This document shows, piece after piece, positions 42,588 to 50,244 of a DNA stretch of 64,000 nt. The stretch comes from Gastranaerophilus sp944325835 (GTDB taxonomy: Bacteria > Cyanobacteriota > Vampirovibrionia > Gastranaerophilales > Gastranaerophilaceae), in NCBI GenBank assembly GCA_963931575.1, contig OZ007029.1:682001-746000 (forward strand), written 5' to 3'. Within the stretch, counting starts at the first letter, position 1. The number at the start of each line of letters is the position of its first letter. The notes under the pieces are model-generated. The model had not been told where the DNA came from, did no database searches, and was given only the letters and a program-made list of their open reading frames with translations. Position numbers and translations under genes: made by a program.

Positions 42588-42818
42588 ATGGAACAGGTTT
42601 TACAATATTCACCTATAATAATTGTGCTGATGATGTTTTTAATCCAGCACAGAATTTTTGTCACTCCGGAGCAGCTTGAGAAAAAACACAGAGAAATAAT
42701 TGAGAGCGTTGAAGAACATTTCGTTTCCCTGCACAGCTATAACGAGCTGAAAGAAGGTGTCGCCGAAATGAAAGATAAAATTGACAAAATTTATGATTGC
42801 TTAATTACTTTCAAGTGA
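42588..42818 (+). CDS. Small membrane protein with coiled coil (phage lysis-type?)
   Basis: 76 residues with SD AAAGGAG. One N-terminal membrane helix (YSPIIIVLMMFLI) is followed by a charged coiled coil (EKKHREIIESVEEH...KEGVAEMKDKIDKIYD). The layout resembles XhlA-like or spanin-like lysis accessories, but no specific motif proves it. Its last 18 bases overlap the 3' end of the convergent DUF475 gene, which marks the right edge of the module. Confidence 0.55.
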   Translation: MEQVLQYSPIIIVLMMFLIQHRIFVTPEQLEKKHREIIESVEEHFVSLHSYNELKEGVAEMKDKIDKIYDCLITFK

Positions 42819-43853
42819 TTTTTTCTTTTTATTGTGAAGTATTGAGGAAATCAAGGAAAGTACAATAAATACCAATCCGATAATACCGGTTACGACTTCC
42901 GGAACTTCAATTTCCGTTGAAATTAGCATAATAACAGCGAGGGCGCCAATTGCCCAGTGCGCGCCGTGTTCAAGGTAGAGGAACTGCGCAAGTGTCTTTT
43001 TTTCAACAAGCATTACCGTGAGCGAGCGGACGAACATCGCACCGATTGCAAGGCCGATTGAAATGATGATGATGTCCTTACTCAGTGCGAATGCGCCGAG
43101 TACTCCGTCGAGCGAAAAAGATGCATCAATTAATTCAAGATACATAAACGCGACAAATCCGCCGCAAACCGCACCTTCTGCGCATTGGGCAAGCCTTTTT
43201 TTCTCACGCTTTTCCAGATAATGTGCCAGTCCGTCTACGGCAAGATACGTTATTATACCGCTGATTCCGGCAATAATAATTGAAAGCTGTACATCCGGAG
43301 TTTTCGCAAAACTCTGGGTTACAAGAAGTACCGCAAGCGAAATAATGACTTCTATTCCGCGGATATCGTCAAGGTGAGATAACCAGTTTTCAATAGGCTT
43401 CAGCCAGTGTACTGTTTTTTCGTGATCAAAAAAGTAATGTAAAAACAGCATCAGCAGGAAAATTCCGCCGAAGGATACAATCGGGGCGTGGGTAAGATGA
43501 AGGTAGTGTGCATATTTGTCTGCGTCATTAACCGCAATTCTTGCGACTTCTGCCATACTCAGGTTTGCAAAGATTGAAACGACTAAAATCGGGAACAAAA
43601 ACCGCATCCCGAAAACAGCAATCGCAATCCCCCAGGTTAAAAACCTGTGGCGCCAGACATGAGTCATTTTTTCTAACTTCATCGCGTTAACAACAGCATT
43701 GTCAAACGACAGGCTGACTTCAAGAATTGCAAGTATAAATACAATAAAAATGCTTGTCCAGCCTGTTCCGGGGTGTGAATGCTCCGCCCAGAAATAAGCC
43801 GCAATTACGCCTAAAATCGTTACTAAATATGACCCGAAAAAATATTCTAACAT
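42801..43853 (-). CDS. DUF475 / TerC-like integral membrane protein
   Basis: 350 residues with about eight or nine membrane helices. It has the TerC-type acidic pairs EVSLSFDNAVVNA (near 45) and ELIDASFSLDGVLGAFALS (near 240). Such proteins are linked to metal or tellurite handling. The start overlaps the miaB stop (TAATG). The lysine-rich tail NKKKKSLESN is encoded in the overlap with the phage-module gene. Confidence 0.85.
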   Translation of the reverse strand: MLEYFFGSYLVTILGVIAAYFWAEHSHPGTGWTSIFIVFILAILEVSLSFDNAVVNAMKLEKMTHVWRHRFLTWGIAIAVFGMRFLFPILVVSIFANLSMAEVARIAVNDADKYAHYLHLTHAPIVSFGGIFLLMLFLHYFFDHEKTVHWLKPIENWLSHLDDIRGIEVIISLAVLLVTQSFAKTPDVQLSIIIAGISGIITYLAVDGLAHYLEKREKKRLAQCAEGAVCGGFVAFMYLELIDASFSLDGVLGAFALSKDIIIISIGLAIGAMFVRSLTVMLVEKKTLAQFLYLEHGAHWAIGALAVIMLISTEIEVPEVVTGIIGLVFIVLSLISSILHNKKKKSLESN

Positions 43854-45172
43854 TAGATTAACTCTCCTGTAACATACCAGGTTTTAGCACCTGTAATTTT
43901 TACGTTTACAAATTCTCCTGTCCGGTCGGTATCACACGGAATATGAACTATTTTATTATTACGTGTGCGTCCTGTAATAATATTTTTACCTTTGTGGTTT
44001 TCAAAACTTTCAATTAGAACTTCCATTTCCCGCCCGACAAATTTCTTGTTTGATTTAAGACAATTTTCTTTTACTTTGTCATTGAGTCGTTTTAACCGTT
44101 CAAATTTTGTGTTTTCATCAATATATTTGTCTACCCATTTTGCTGCAACGGTTTTTTCACGCGGTGAATAAGCTGCTGTGTTTGAATAATCAAACTCAAA
44201 TTCATCAATTGCCGTCAGGGTTTCTTCAAACTGTTCTTCTGTTTCGCCCGGAAATCCCGCAATGAAATCGCTTGTTATCGTAACATCTTTGACTTTATCG
44301 CGGACTTTTTGAACAATTTTAGCATAAGTTTCTCTGTCATAGCGGCGGTTCATTTTCTTCAAAACTTCGCTCGAACCGGATTGCATCGGAATATGAAAAT
44401 ATTCACAAACTTTATCCAATCTGGTAACGGTTTCAATCAACTCATCCGAAATATCAGTCGGATAAGATGTTACAAAGCGAATTCTGAATTTCCCTTCAAT
44501 TGCATTTAAATCTTCTAATAATTGCGCGAGCCGGTAGTGCTTATCTTCAAAATCTTTGCCGTAACTGTCAACGTTTTGCCCGAGAAGCGTAATTTCTTTG
44601 AAGCCTTGAGTGAGAGCGTCTTTTGCTTCTTTTAAAATAACCTCCGGCAGGCGTGAGCGTTCGCGTCCGCGGGTGTAAGGAACAATACAGTAGGTGCAAA
44701 AGTTGTTGCAGCCTTCTGTTATCGGAATCCACGCATTTACGCTTTTAACCCGTTTAATCGGATAATCTTTTGTATCTTCAACGCTGTGTGTTTCTTCGCA
44801 TTCGCAAACCTTGTCGCCGGCTTCCACACGTTTGATTATCTCCGGAAGTTTATATATCTGATGTGTACCAAGTACAAAATCAATATAATGCGCACGTTTG
44901 AATAAATCTTCACCTTTTTGCTGTGCAACACACCCGCAAAACCCTATTTTTAAATCAGGTTTATTTTTCTTCCACTTGCCCCAGACACCTATGGCACTGT
45001 AAGCTTTATCCTCGCTCAACTGCCGGATAGAACAGGTGTTAATCATCAACAAATCAGCTTCTTTTGGCTCTTTTGTTTCTTCATAGCCGAAATGCGATAG
45101 CATACCGAGCATTCTTTCCGTGTCGGACTTATTCATCTGGCAGCCCATTGTTTCTATATAAACTTTTTTCAT
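43853..45172 (-). CDS. miaB: tRNA-2-methylthio-N6-dimethylallyladenosine synthase
   Basis: Radical-SAM methylthiotransferase acting on i6A37 of tRNAs. The 439-residue protein has an N-terminal UPF0004 domain with cluster Cys in ETMGCQMNKSDTE, INTCSIR and GFCGCVAQQ. The radical SAM motif is CNNFCTYCIVPY and a C-terminal TRAM domain follows. It sits between mgtC (3-base gap) and DUF475. Confidence 0.96.
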   Translation of the reverse strand: MKKVYIETMGCQMNKSDTERMLGMLSHFGYEETKEPKEADLLMINTCSIRQLSEDKAYSAIGVWGKWKKNKPDLKIGFCGCVAQQKGEDLFKRAHYIDFVLGTHQIYKLPEIIKRVEAGDKVCECEETHSVEDTKDYPIKRVKSVNAWIPITEGCNNFCTYCIVPYTRGRERSRLPEVILKEAKDALTQGFKEITLLGQNVDSYGKDFEDKHYRLAQLLEDLNAIEGKFRIRFVTSYPTDISDELIETVTRLDKVCEYFHIPMQSGSSEVLKKMNRRYDRETYAKIVQKVRDKVKDVTITSDFIAGFPGETEEQFEETLTAIDEFEFDYSNTAAYSPREKTVAAKWVDKYIDENTKFERLKRLNDKVKENCLKSNKKFVGREMEVLIESFENHKGKNIITGRTRNNKIVHIPCDTDRTGEFVNVKITGAKTWYVTGELI

Positions 45173-45175
45173 ATA

Positions 45176-45880
45176 CTATTCCCTAAATTCCTGTACCGAA
45201 AGCGCTTCAATGCCTTCCAGCTTATTAAATACTTTGTAAGTGGATTCAATCGGGTTTCTGCCTACAACTTCTATTACAACGTTAATTTTAGTCCTTTCGC
45301 TGTCCGGCTTTTGAATTTTCTTGGTTATCTCAAAAAGTTTCGGGTACTTGTCAATAACAAATTCATAAATATCATCCGCCGAATCTGTCGGACAGGTCAG
45401 GTTAACTGTTAATCTTCTTGTATTTTTCGTACTTTTGATGAGCATTGATTTTTCAAAAACTCTGACAGATACGAGTACAATTATCGAAATTACGGTTGAG
45501 ATAACCGCCAGCGTGTAAAGTCCTGCACCGCAAGCCATACCTATACTTGCGACCATCCAGAGAGTTGCTGCGGTTGTCAGCCCGAACACAGTTGCCCCGT
45601 GGCGCAGAACCGTACCGCCGCCGATAAAACCGATACCTGTTACCACCTGTGCCGCAACACGGGCTGTATCGCGGATGCCGTTTGCATTTTCGCCCGTCAC
45701 AACGGTCGGAAATCCGTAGATTGAAATTATTGTAAACAAGCATGCTCCTAAACAAACCAGAATATTTGTTCTAAGGCCGGCGTATTTATTTGTCATTTCG
45801 CGCTCTAAACCGATTGCAAAGCCGAGCAAGCAAGCGCTGAATACACGTAGTAAAATTTCTAAAGTAGAACCTATTTCCAT
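45176..45880 (-). CDS. MgtC/SapB family membrane protein
   Basis: 234 residues. The MgtC core has four or five membrane helices (LLGFAIGLERE, GLRTNILVCLGACLFT, GIGFIGGGTVLRHG) and a C-terminal cytoplasmic ACT-like tail. Linked in other species to survival at low magnesium and to F-ATPase modulation; the role here is unknown. First gene of the mgtC-miaB-DUF475 operon. Confidence 0.88.
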   Translation of the reverse strand: MEIGSTLEILLRVFSACLLGFAIGLEREMTNKYAGLRTNILVCLGACLFTIISIYGFPTVVTGENANGIRDTARVAAQVVTGIGFIGGGTVLRHGATVFGLTTAATLWMVASIGMACGAGLYTLAVISTVISIIVLVSVRVFEKSMLIKSTKNTRRLTVNLTCPTDSADDIYEFVIDKYPKLFEITKKIQKPDSERTKINVVIEVVGRNPIESTYKVFNKLEGIEALSVQEFRE

Positions 45881-45937
45881 TCCTTATCCCTTTATCCTCT
45901 GCAATTGTAACATCAAAATATTTACAGGGCAAGGGTC

Positions 45938-45966
45938 TTGACTAACATGCAAACATGATACATCAA
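45938..45966 (+). promoter_or_regulatory. Orphan copy of the pilin-family promoter
   Basis: TTGACT, 17 bases (AACATGCAAACATGATA), CATCAA. It is clearly related to the 26990/48229/56918 blocks but runs straight into the terminator at 45965 with no gene between. Probably the scar of a deleted pilin locus. Confidence 0.5.
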
Positions 45967-45995
45967 AAAGAGCGGTTAAAAAACCGCTCTTTTTT
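45965..45995. terminator. Terminator of the ribbon-helix-helix gene
   Basis: A-run, GAGCGGTT, loop AAAA, AACCGCTC, T-run. Usable in both directions. Confidence 0.8.
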
Positions 45996-46182
45996 ACCCG
46001 ATTAATTCTTCCAGAAGATCTGCGTTTTGCTCCGCTTTCTTTGTGTTAGTGTAAGATGCGCGTCTTATGTATGAACGCAGGGCTTCTCTGATTAGTTCGC
46101 TGCGTGAACGTTGTTCACTATCTGCTACCTCGTTGATTTTCTCCAGAAATTTGTCCGACATAGATACCAAAACTTTAGCCAT
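45994..46182 (-). CDS. Ribbon-helix-helix (CopG-type) DNA-binding protein
   Basis: 62 residues from ATG 46182, with AAGGAGG 11 bases upstream. VLVSMSDKFLEKINEVADSEQRSRSELIREALRSYI is a standard RHH fold (beta strand then two helices). Often an antitoxin or autorepressor; no toxin gene lies next to it, so a general regulator is as likely. Confidence 0.85.
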   Translation of the reverse strand: MAKVLVSMSDKFLEKINEVADSEQRSRSELIREALRSYIRRASYTNTKKAEQNADLLEELIG

Positions 46183-46279
46183 AACTTTACTTACCTCCTT
46201 GCACATCCATAATTTTATTATATCAGATATATATAATTTGACTATACTTTGTAAACTAAAGTAAAGCTTTATTGTGTTT

Positions 46280-47884
46280 TTATTTCTCTAAAGTTTCGGC
46301 ATCAAGTTTAGGTGTGGTTATCAGGTCAATATTGTATTTTTCTGCAAACATTGTGAGTATTGCAGGGTTCATAATATTTGGCGAGCAGTTGGCAATCATG
46401 ATACGTTTTGCACCGTAAATTTTCATCTGAACTATTACACTGATTGTATTCGGATCGCATTTTTGCAGGAAAAATCTTAAATTATTATCACTCAGATTTA
46501 TTTTCTGTAAAAGTTTATCCATAATGGTATGCAGCAGCGGGAAATTGTTCGCAATATTGATTTCAAGGTGTTCTTTGTCGGTATTGATTTTTGAGAAGCT
46601 TACGATGTAGGTATCGTTTGAAAGGTATTTTATAATATCGTTCAAATATATTTCCTGTAAGGTTGATTTTGCGGACATGCCTATGATTAGAAGTCGTTTT
46701 ATATCTTTGTTTACAAGTTTTTCGTGAATAATATTAATTTGTTCATCGAGTTCCGTTTCATTAAATCCGGTTATAACGTCGTTTCTTATCTGCCCTTTGT
46801 TGAAGCCTTTTGCAAGCCTTGCGCTTTCGACGATTTTCCCGAATTCATCAGGTGTAACTTTAATTGCGCCTTTTGGCTGAACAGTATCCATAGTAAAAAT
46901 CCTGCCGCGGATAAGGTGTTCAATGTTTTGTTTACTGTGTTTGGTTAGAAGTATGGCACCCGGAAAGGTCGCAAAATCAAAAATACAGTTTTCGTTGCTT
47001 GTTCCGTAGTGACCTACAAAATGCTTAAACTCTTTGAATTTTTTAAACGCATGGGCAACTAAAAGATCTCCGTGTGAATATACGTCTAAATTTTCTTCAT
47101 CTTTTGTGTATTCAAGAAATTTGTATAAATCAATCAGGCTGGACCCTGACACAAGAACGGCTTTATTTCGTCTGCTGGAGGTAGAAACCACGGTTTTATT
47201 AATTTCTCCGAAGGTTTCCTGTTGAATTTGGGCGCGTTCTTTCAATATTTCGTTTTCGCAGCCGGCTAAGCTTTTAATTGCGTTTTCAACTTTTTCGACC
47301 GGAAATTTTGTAAAATTATACAAATCCAGTGCGTCAATAACCTTATCAATGGCTTTCTGATTGATTATGTTGTAGTCGGCAAGCTTTAAGATATTAATTG
47401 ACAGGCTTTTCAGGTTCAAAAGCAGGATATCGCAATAGAATTTTTCTTCTGTCGTAAGTTTGCTAATCCTTTTCAGGTAAAGTTTTTCGCCCATAGCTAT
47501 TATGCCGGATAGCGTTGAAACATTATCAAGATTGATGAATTCAATATTTTCACTGCAATTAATGTTTTTCTTTTTGCAGATAGCACTGTATTGTCTTTGC
47601 AGATTGTTAAAATTTTTGTTGAGCTTTAATAACATTGCAAAAACCTCGTCATCGGTGTATTCTGCAACAGAAATAAATTCCGAAAGCGCATGAAGAGTTT
47701 CTGCCTCAATTGTAGGAAATGTGTTGCTTAAGCGTTTTAACTTTTTTAGATAATGCGCAATTTCTCTTATTAAAACCAGTATAATTTCCTGAATAGATGA
47801 AACATTTGGAGAAACCGAGCAGGTTCCTTTTGAGCTGCATTCGCTGAAATCGTATTCATTTGCTTTGTAATTGTCGTAAAACAT
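46280..47884 (-). CDS. Hybrid-cluster-protein (Hcp) homologue lacking the metal ligands
   Basis: 534 residues that follow Hcp/hydroxylamine reductase along their length: CSSKGTCSVSPNVSSIQEIIL at the start, KAVLVSGSSLIDLYKFLE, VYSHGDLLVAHAF, KHFVGHYG, FATFPGAILLT, GRIF, and the YGAKRI end. Hcp binds a 4Fe-4S cluster and a Fe-S-O hybrid cluster. Here the first CxxC is absent (only Cys16 and Cys22 remain). The TSNC Cys is replaced (TKHS, 314-317), GGCDG reads GMSAK (402-406), the ACGKYRF Cys is lost and so is the DAGQC segment. WFEQK has become KCDPN. Only the His of VYxHG (271) is kept. I read it as a folded but non-catalytic paralogue. Terminator and neighbours give no partner. Confidence 0.75.
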   Translation of the reverse strand: MFYDNYKANEYDFSECSSKGTCSVSPNVSSIQEIILVLIREIAHYLKKLKRLSNTFPTIEAETLHALSEFISVAEYTDDEVFAMLLKLNKNFNNLQRQYSAICKKKNINCSENIEFINLDNVSTLSGIIAMGEKLYLKRISKLTTEEKFYCDILLLNLKSLSINILKLADYNIINQKAIDKVIDALDLYNFTKFPVEKVENAIKSLAGCENEILKERAQIQQETFGEINKTVVSTSSRRNKAVLVSGSSLIDLYKFLEYTKDEENLDVYSHGDLLVAHAFKKFKEFKHFVGHYGTSNENCIFDFATFPGAILLTKHSKQNIEHLIRGRIFTMDTVQPKGAIKVTPDEFGKIVESARLAKGFNKGQIRNDVITGFNETELDEQINIIHEKLVNKDIKRLLIIGMSAKSTLQEIYLNDIIKYLSNDTYIVSFSKINTDKEHLEINIANNFPLLHTIMDKLLQKINLSDNNLRFFLQKCDPNTISVIVQMKIYGAKRIMIANCSPNIMNPAILTMFAEKYNIDLITTPKLDAETLEK

Positions 47885-47943
47885 TCTTTTCCCTTTTCTA
47901 GTAACGTACTTATTTATGTTGTAAAGTTTGTGGCCTGAGCCTT

Positions 47944-48174
47944 TTATTCCTTTTCTTCGACATATTTGATGATATGGTCTGAATCGTACATATAAATATT
48001 TTTTTCTTTGTTAACCAGAAACGGAACCTGTGGCTTGCCGCCCAGTTTTATTAATTCCATGGCGTTTTCCGGATCATTTACATCGTGTTCAATATATTGA
48101 ATATTGTGCGCCTTAAAATAATCTTTGACTTTGCGGCAGTAAGGGCAGCTGTCCATTGAATAAAGTTCTAGCAT
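47944..48174 (-). CDS. Glutaredoxin
   Basis: 76 residues from ATG 48174 (SD CAGGAGG). The active site is CPYC (10-13), a cis-Pro follows in KPQVPFLV, and a C-terminal YDSDHIIKYV replaces the usual GGxxD glutathione loop. A dithiol glutaredoxin for disulfide reduction. It is divergent from pilin locus B, whose promoter lies 55 bases upstream. Confidence 0.92.
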   Translation of the reverse strand: MLELYSMDSCPYCRKVKDYFKAHNIQYIEHDVNDPENAMELIKLGGKPQVPFLVNKEKNIYMYDSDHIIKYVEEKE

Positions 48175-48228
48175 AGTGACCTCCTGATATATGTTTTTCC
48201 CGTGAACAAAATTTTTAAATTGCCCGGC

Positions 48229-48257
48229 TTGACTAAATGTAAAACATGTTACATAAT
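48229..48257 (+). promoter_or_regulatory. Pilin-family promoter, locus B
   Basis: TTGACT, AAATGTAAAACATGTTA, CATAAT. The spacer holds ATGTAA-AACATG-TTACAT, an inverted repeat overlapping the -10, suitable for a repressor or activator dimer. A UTR hairpin TGCCGC-AGA-GCGGCA (about 48265) follows and is shared with locus C. Confidence 0.8.
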
Positions 48258-48354
48258 AAAAGAGTGCCGCAGAGCGGCATCCATAATTAAACAATGGCAA
48301 AACGCTAAGAAAGGATGGAAAAATGAAAAAACGAAGTAATGTAAGTATTCTGAC

Positions 48355-48369
48355 GGGGGGGGGGGGGGG
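48355..48369 (+). repeat. Poly-G tract of 15, locus B
   Basis: It follows ATG 48323 (SD AAAGGA) and MKKRSNVSILT; the first G is the third base of the ACG codon. As written the ATG frame stops at TAG a few codons later (about 48390). Sixteen or 13 G would join it to the pilin frame, open from the tract onward. Confidence 0.9.
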
Positions 48370-48408
48370 CCGGCCTTATCCGTCCAATTAGGTGTTGAGA
48401 ACACCTTA

Positions 48409-48626
48409 GCGTCATCACGAGGAGCGAACGTAGTGAACGACGTTGCAATCCAGGCCACTGAGTGGCATCCACAATGCGACCCGGGCAAGAAATTAACGAA
48501 AGAAGTTTTGGTTCCGAGCGACTGGACCGCGAAAAATCCATATTGTCACCCTGAACTTGATTCAGGGTCTGTCCCATGTTGCGAGCTACCGGTATCGTCT
48601 GACAGATTCCGAAACAAGTTCGGAAT
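48409..48626. repeat. Palindromic modules inside pilin leader B
   Basis: 48409-48452 is a GTCATCACGAG to GTTGCAATCC element. 48548-48568: ACCCTGAA-CTTGA-TTCAGGGT. 48606-48626: ATTCCGAA-ACAAG-TTCGGAAT. Arms vary between loci but stay complementary. Confidence 0.75.
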
Positions 48627-49647
48627 GACACCGGCTGAGCCGATTCTATGTTTGGACAGCGGGCTGTCGGTCAAGAAATGTGGTTTTACGATGGCCGAAA
48701 TATTACTGTCATTAACGATAATCGGCGTGGTTGCAGCGATAACGCTTCCGTCACTCACAGGCAATATAAACGAACGAACATGGAATACCCAAAGAAAAGC
48801 GCTTTATGCACGCTTTAGTCAAGCAATAGCCTTAATGCCTGCCCTCAACGGCTATGGTGTATTAAAAGAAGAGAGTTCCGCCGGAGCCAGTGACGCCGAA
48901 GATACCGCGGCAGAAACTTTTGTAACATCCGGCTTATCTAGTGTCCTTAAAATTAACAACATTTGCGATAATGAACACCTTGAAGATTGCGGGATAGTAT
49001 CAAAAATAACAACATTAGCAGGCTCTCAGATTGATTTTCCTGACACAATGGGAAATTTGAATTCTCTAATGGTCGGAACGCACTCAACCACAACTGAAAC
49101 TATAAGTATCATTGATACGAAAGCCGCAGCGTTTGAAACACAAAACGGTGAAAGTATTGCAGTATATTACAACCCGAATTGTGTTGGTGATTTGCAAAAC
49201 CTCACGTGGGGCGGTGGCACAGGTTACTTTGGCCAAACGAGAGTCTGTGCAAACTTTATTTATGATTTGAACGGAAATAAGGGGCCAAATACAGTAGGAA
49301 AAGACATAGGATTTATGACATTGATGTATCCGAGTGACCCTAAAATCTCTGCACCAATACCTGCGCAATCAGCACTCAGCGGAACTTATGCCATGAGCGG
49401 TGATAACAATGCCACACAGGCGTGCACGGCTTATGACAGTGAGTATAGAGCACCGAATATGGAAGAACTTTATGCAATGTTCGTTAATAAAAACTTGTTG
49501 AATGCAGCATATACAGCTTCAACCTGGAGTTCTACCAGCATTGTCGCAGATGGAGAATTGCATAAACTTTTTGTCAGGTATACTAACGGGGAAGTTGATG
49601 ATCTGGCATTAACTTATTCCACAAATGTCTGGTGCGTAAAACGATAA
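48433..49647 (+). CDS. Type IV pilin-like protein with lectin-like C-terminus, locus B (phase-variable)
   Basis: The frame is open from the G-tract; GTG 48433 is only its first candidate start. Residues 1-84 are leader modules (HPQCDPGKKLTKEVLVPSDW, CHPELDSGS, RFRNKFGMT). A good class III prepilin site, VKKCG then FTMAEILLSL, occurs at 84/85 (48685). An in-frame ATG at 48625 would give a 20-residue leader. The next ~115 residues are nearly identical to loci A and C (NINERTWNTQRKALYARFSQ), the centre has DLNGNKGPNTVGKDIGF, and the C-terminal ~90 residues diverge and end WCVKR. It lacks the YYWSS form of A and C (STWSS instead). Confidence 0.78.
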   Translation: MNDVAIQATEWHPQCDPGKKLTKEVLVPSDWTAKNPYCHPELDSGSVPCCELPVSSDRFRNKFGMTPAEPILCLDSGLSVKKCGFTMAEILLSLTIIGVVAAITLPSLTGNINERTWNTQRKALYARFSQAIALMPALNGYGVLKEESSAGASDAEDTAAETFVTSGLSSVLKINNICDNEHLEDCGIVSKITTLAGSQIDFPDTMGNLNSLMVGTHSTTTETISIIDTKAAAFETQNGESIAVYYNPNCVGDLQNLTWGGGTGYFGQTRVCANFIYDLNGNKGPNTVGKDIGFMTLMYPSDPKISAPIPAQSALSGTYAMSGDNNATQACTAYDSEYRAPNMEELYAMFVNKNLLNAAYTASTWSSTSIVADGELHKLFVRYTNGEVDDLALTYSTNVWCVKR

Positions 49648-49710
49648 CATCTTGCACGGTTCCAGTTACGAAACCGCCCTGACCGGCGGTGGTGTGTAAA
49701 ACGATAACCG
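49630..49710 (+). repeat. 60-bp tandem duplication of the pilin B tail
   Basis: TGGTGCGTAAAACGATAAC (from 49630) recurs as TGGTGTGTAAAACGATAAC (from 49690), so a second WCVKR-stop follows the real one. The DNA after each (GCACGG, GTTCC, GTTA) also matches. The 49648-49820 gap holds nothing else recognisable. Confidence 0.75.
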
Positions 49711-49820
49711 TGAGCACGGGTTCCGTTATGACCACCTTGACCGTCAAACAATATAGTTTATTTAAATGAGCCTTTTTACTGTGGTGTTGTATATAATCAT
49801 TCTGAAAGAGGCTCATTTTT

Positions 49821-50159
49821 ATGTATAAATTTATTTTACCGATATTAATGCTTACTATTTCAAATGTTTTCATGACTTTTGCCTGGTACGGGCATTTGAA
49901 ATTTAAAACCTCTGCGCTCTGGCTCGTCATTCTTGTAAGCTGGGGAATTGCATTTTTTGAATACTGTTTTCAGGTGCCGGCAAACAGAATCGGTCATGAA
50001 GTCTATAACGCCGTGCAGCTCAAAACTATTCAGGAAGTTATCACCCTAATTGTATTTTCGGGGTTTTCTATATGGTATTTGAAAGAAGAATTCCGCTGGA
50101 ATTATCTGATAGGCTTCGTTTTTATTGTTCTTGCGGTTCTTTTTATATTTAAAAAATAG
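49821..50159 (+). CDS. DMT-superfamily small membrane protein (DUF486)
   Basis: 112 residues, four membrane helices. NVFMTFAWYGHLKF, SWGIAFFEYCFQVPANRIG and QLKTIQEVITLIVFSGFS are the DUF486 signatures. Probably a small transporter or exporter; substrate unknown. SD AAAGAGG lies before ATG 49821. Confidence 0.88.
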   Translation: MYKFILPILMLTISNVFMTFAWYGHLKFKTSALWLVILVSWGIAFFEYCFQVPANRIGHEVYNAVQLKTIQEVITLIVFSGFSIWYLKEEFRWNYLIGFVFIVLAVLFIFKK

Positions 50160-50184
50160 GATATACAACAGATATCCGAATCTG

Positions 50185-50212
50185 TTGCACTATTTCTTTT
50201 TTCGAGTATAAT
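50185..50212 (+). promoter_or_regulatory. Promoter of tig-clpP-clpX
   Basis: TTGCAC, 16 bases, TATAAT (50207-50212), 33 bases before the tig ATG. Confidence 0.6.
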
Positions 50213-50244
50213 TATAAAATATTGTATAGAAATGAGGATTAAAA

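Noticed and set aside
32158..42830. att direct repeats flanking the phage-like module
   Set aside because: I compared the two edges by eye and found no convincing direct repeat; no integrase is present.
45881..45937. Metal riboswitch before mgtC-miaB-DUF475
   Set aside because: The leader is short and AT-rich with no recognisable yybP-ykoY or M-box features.
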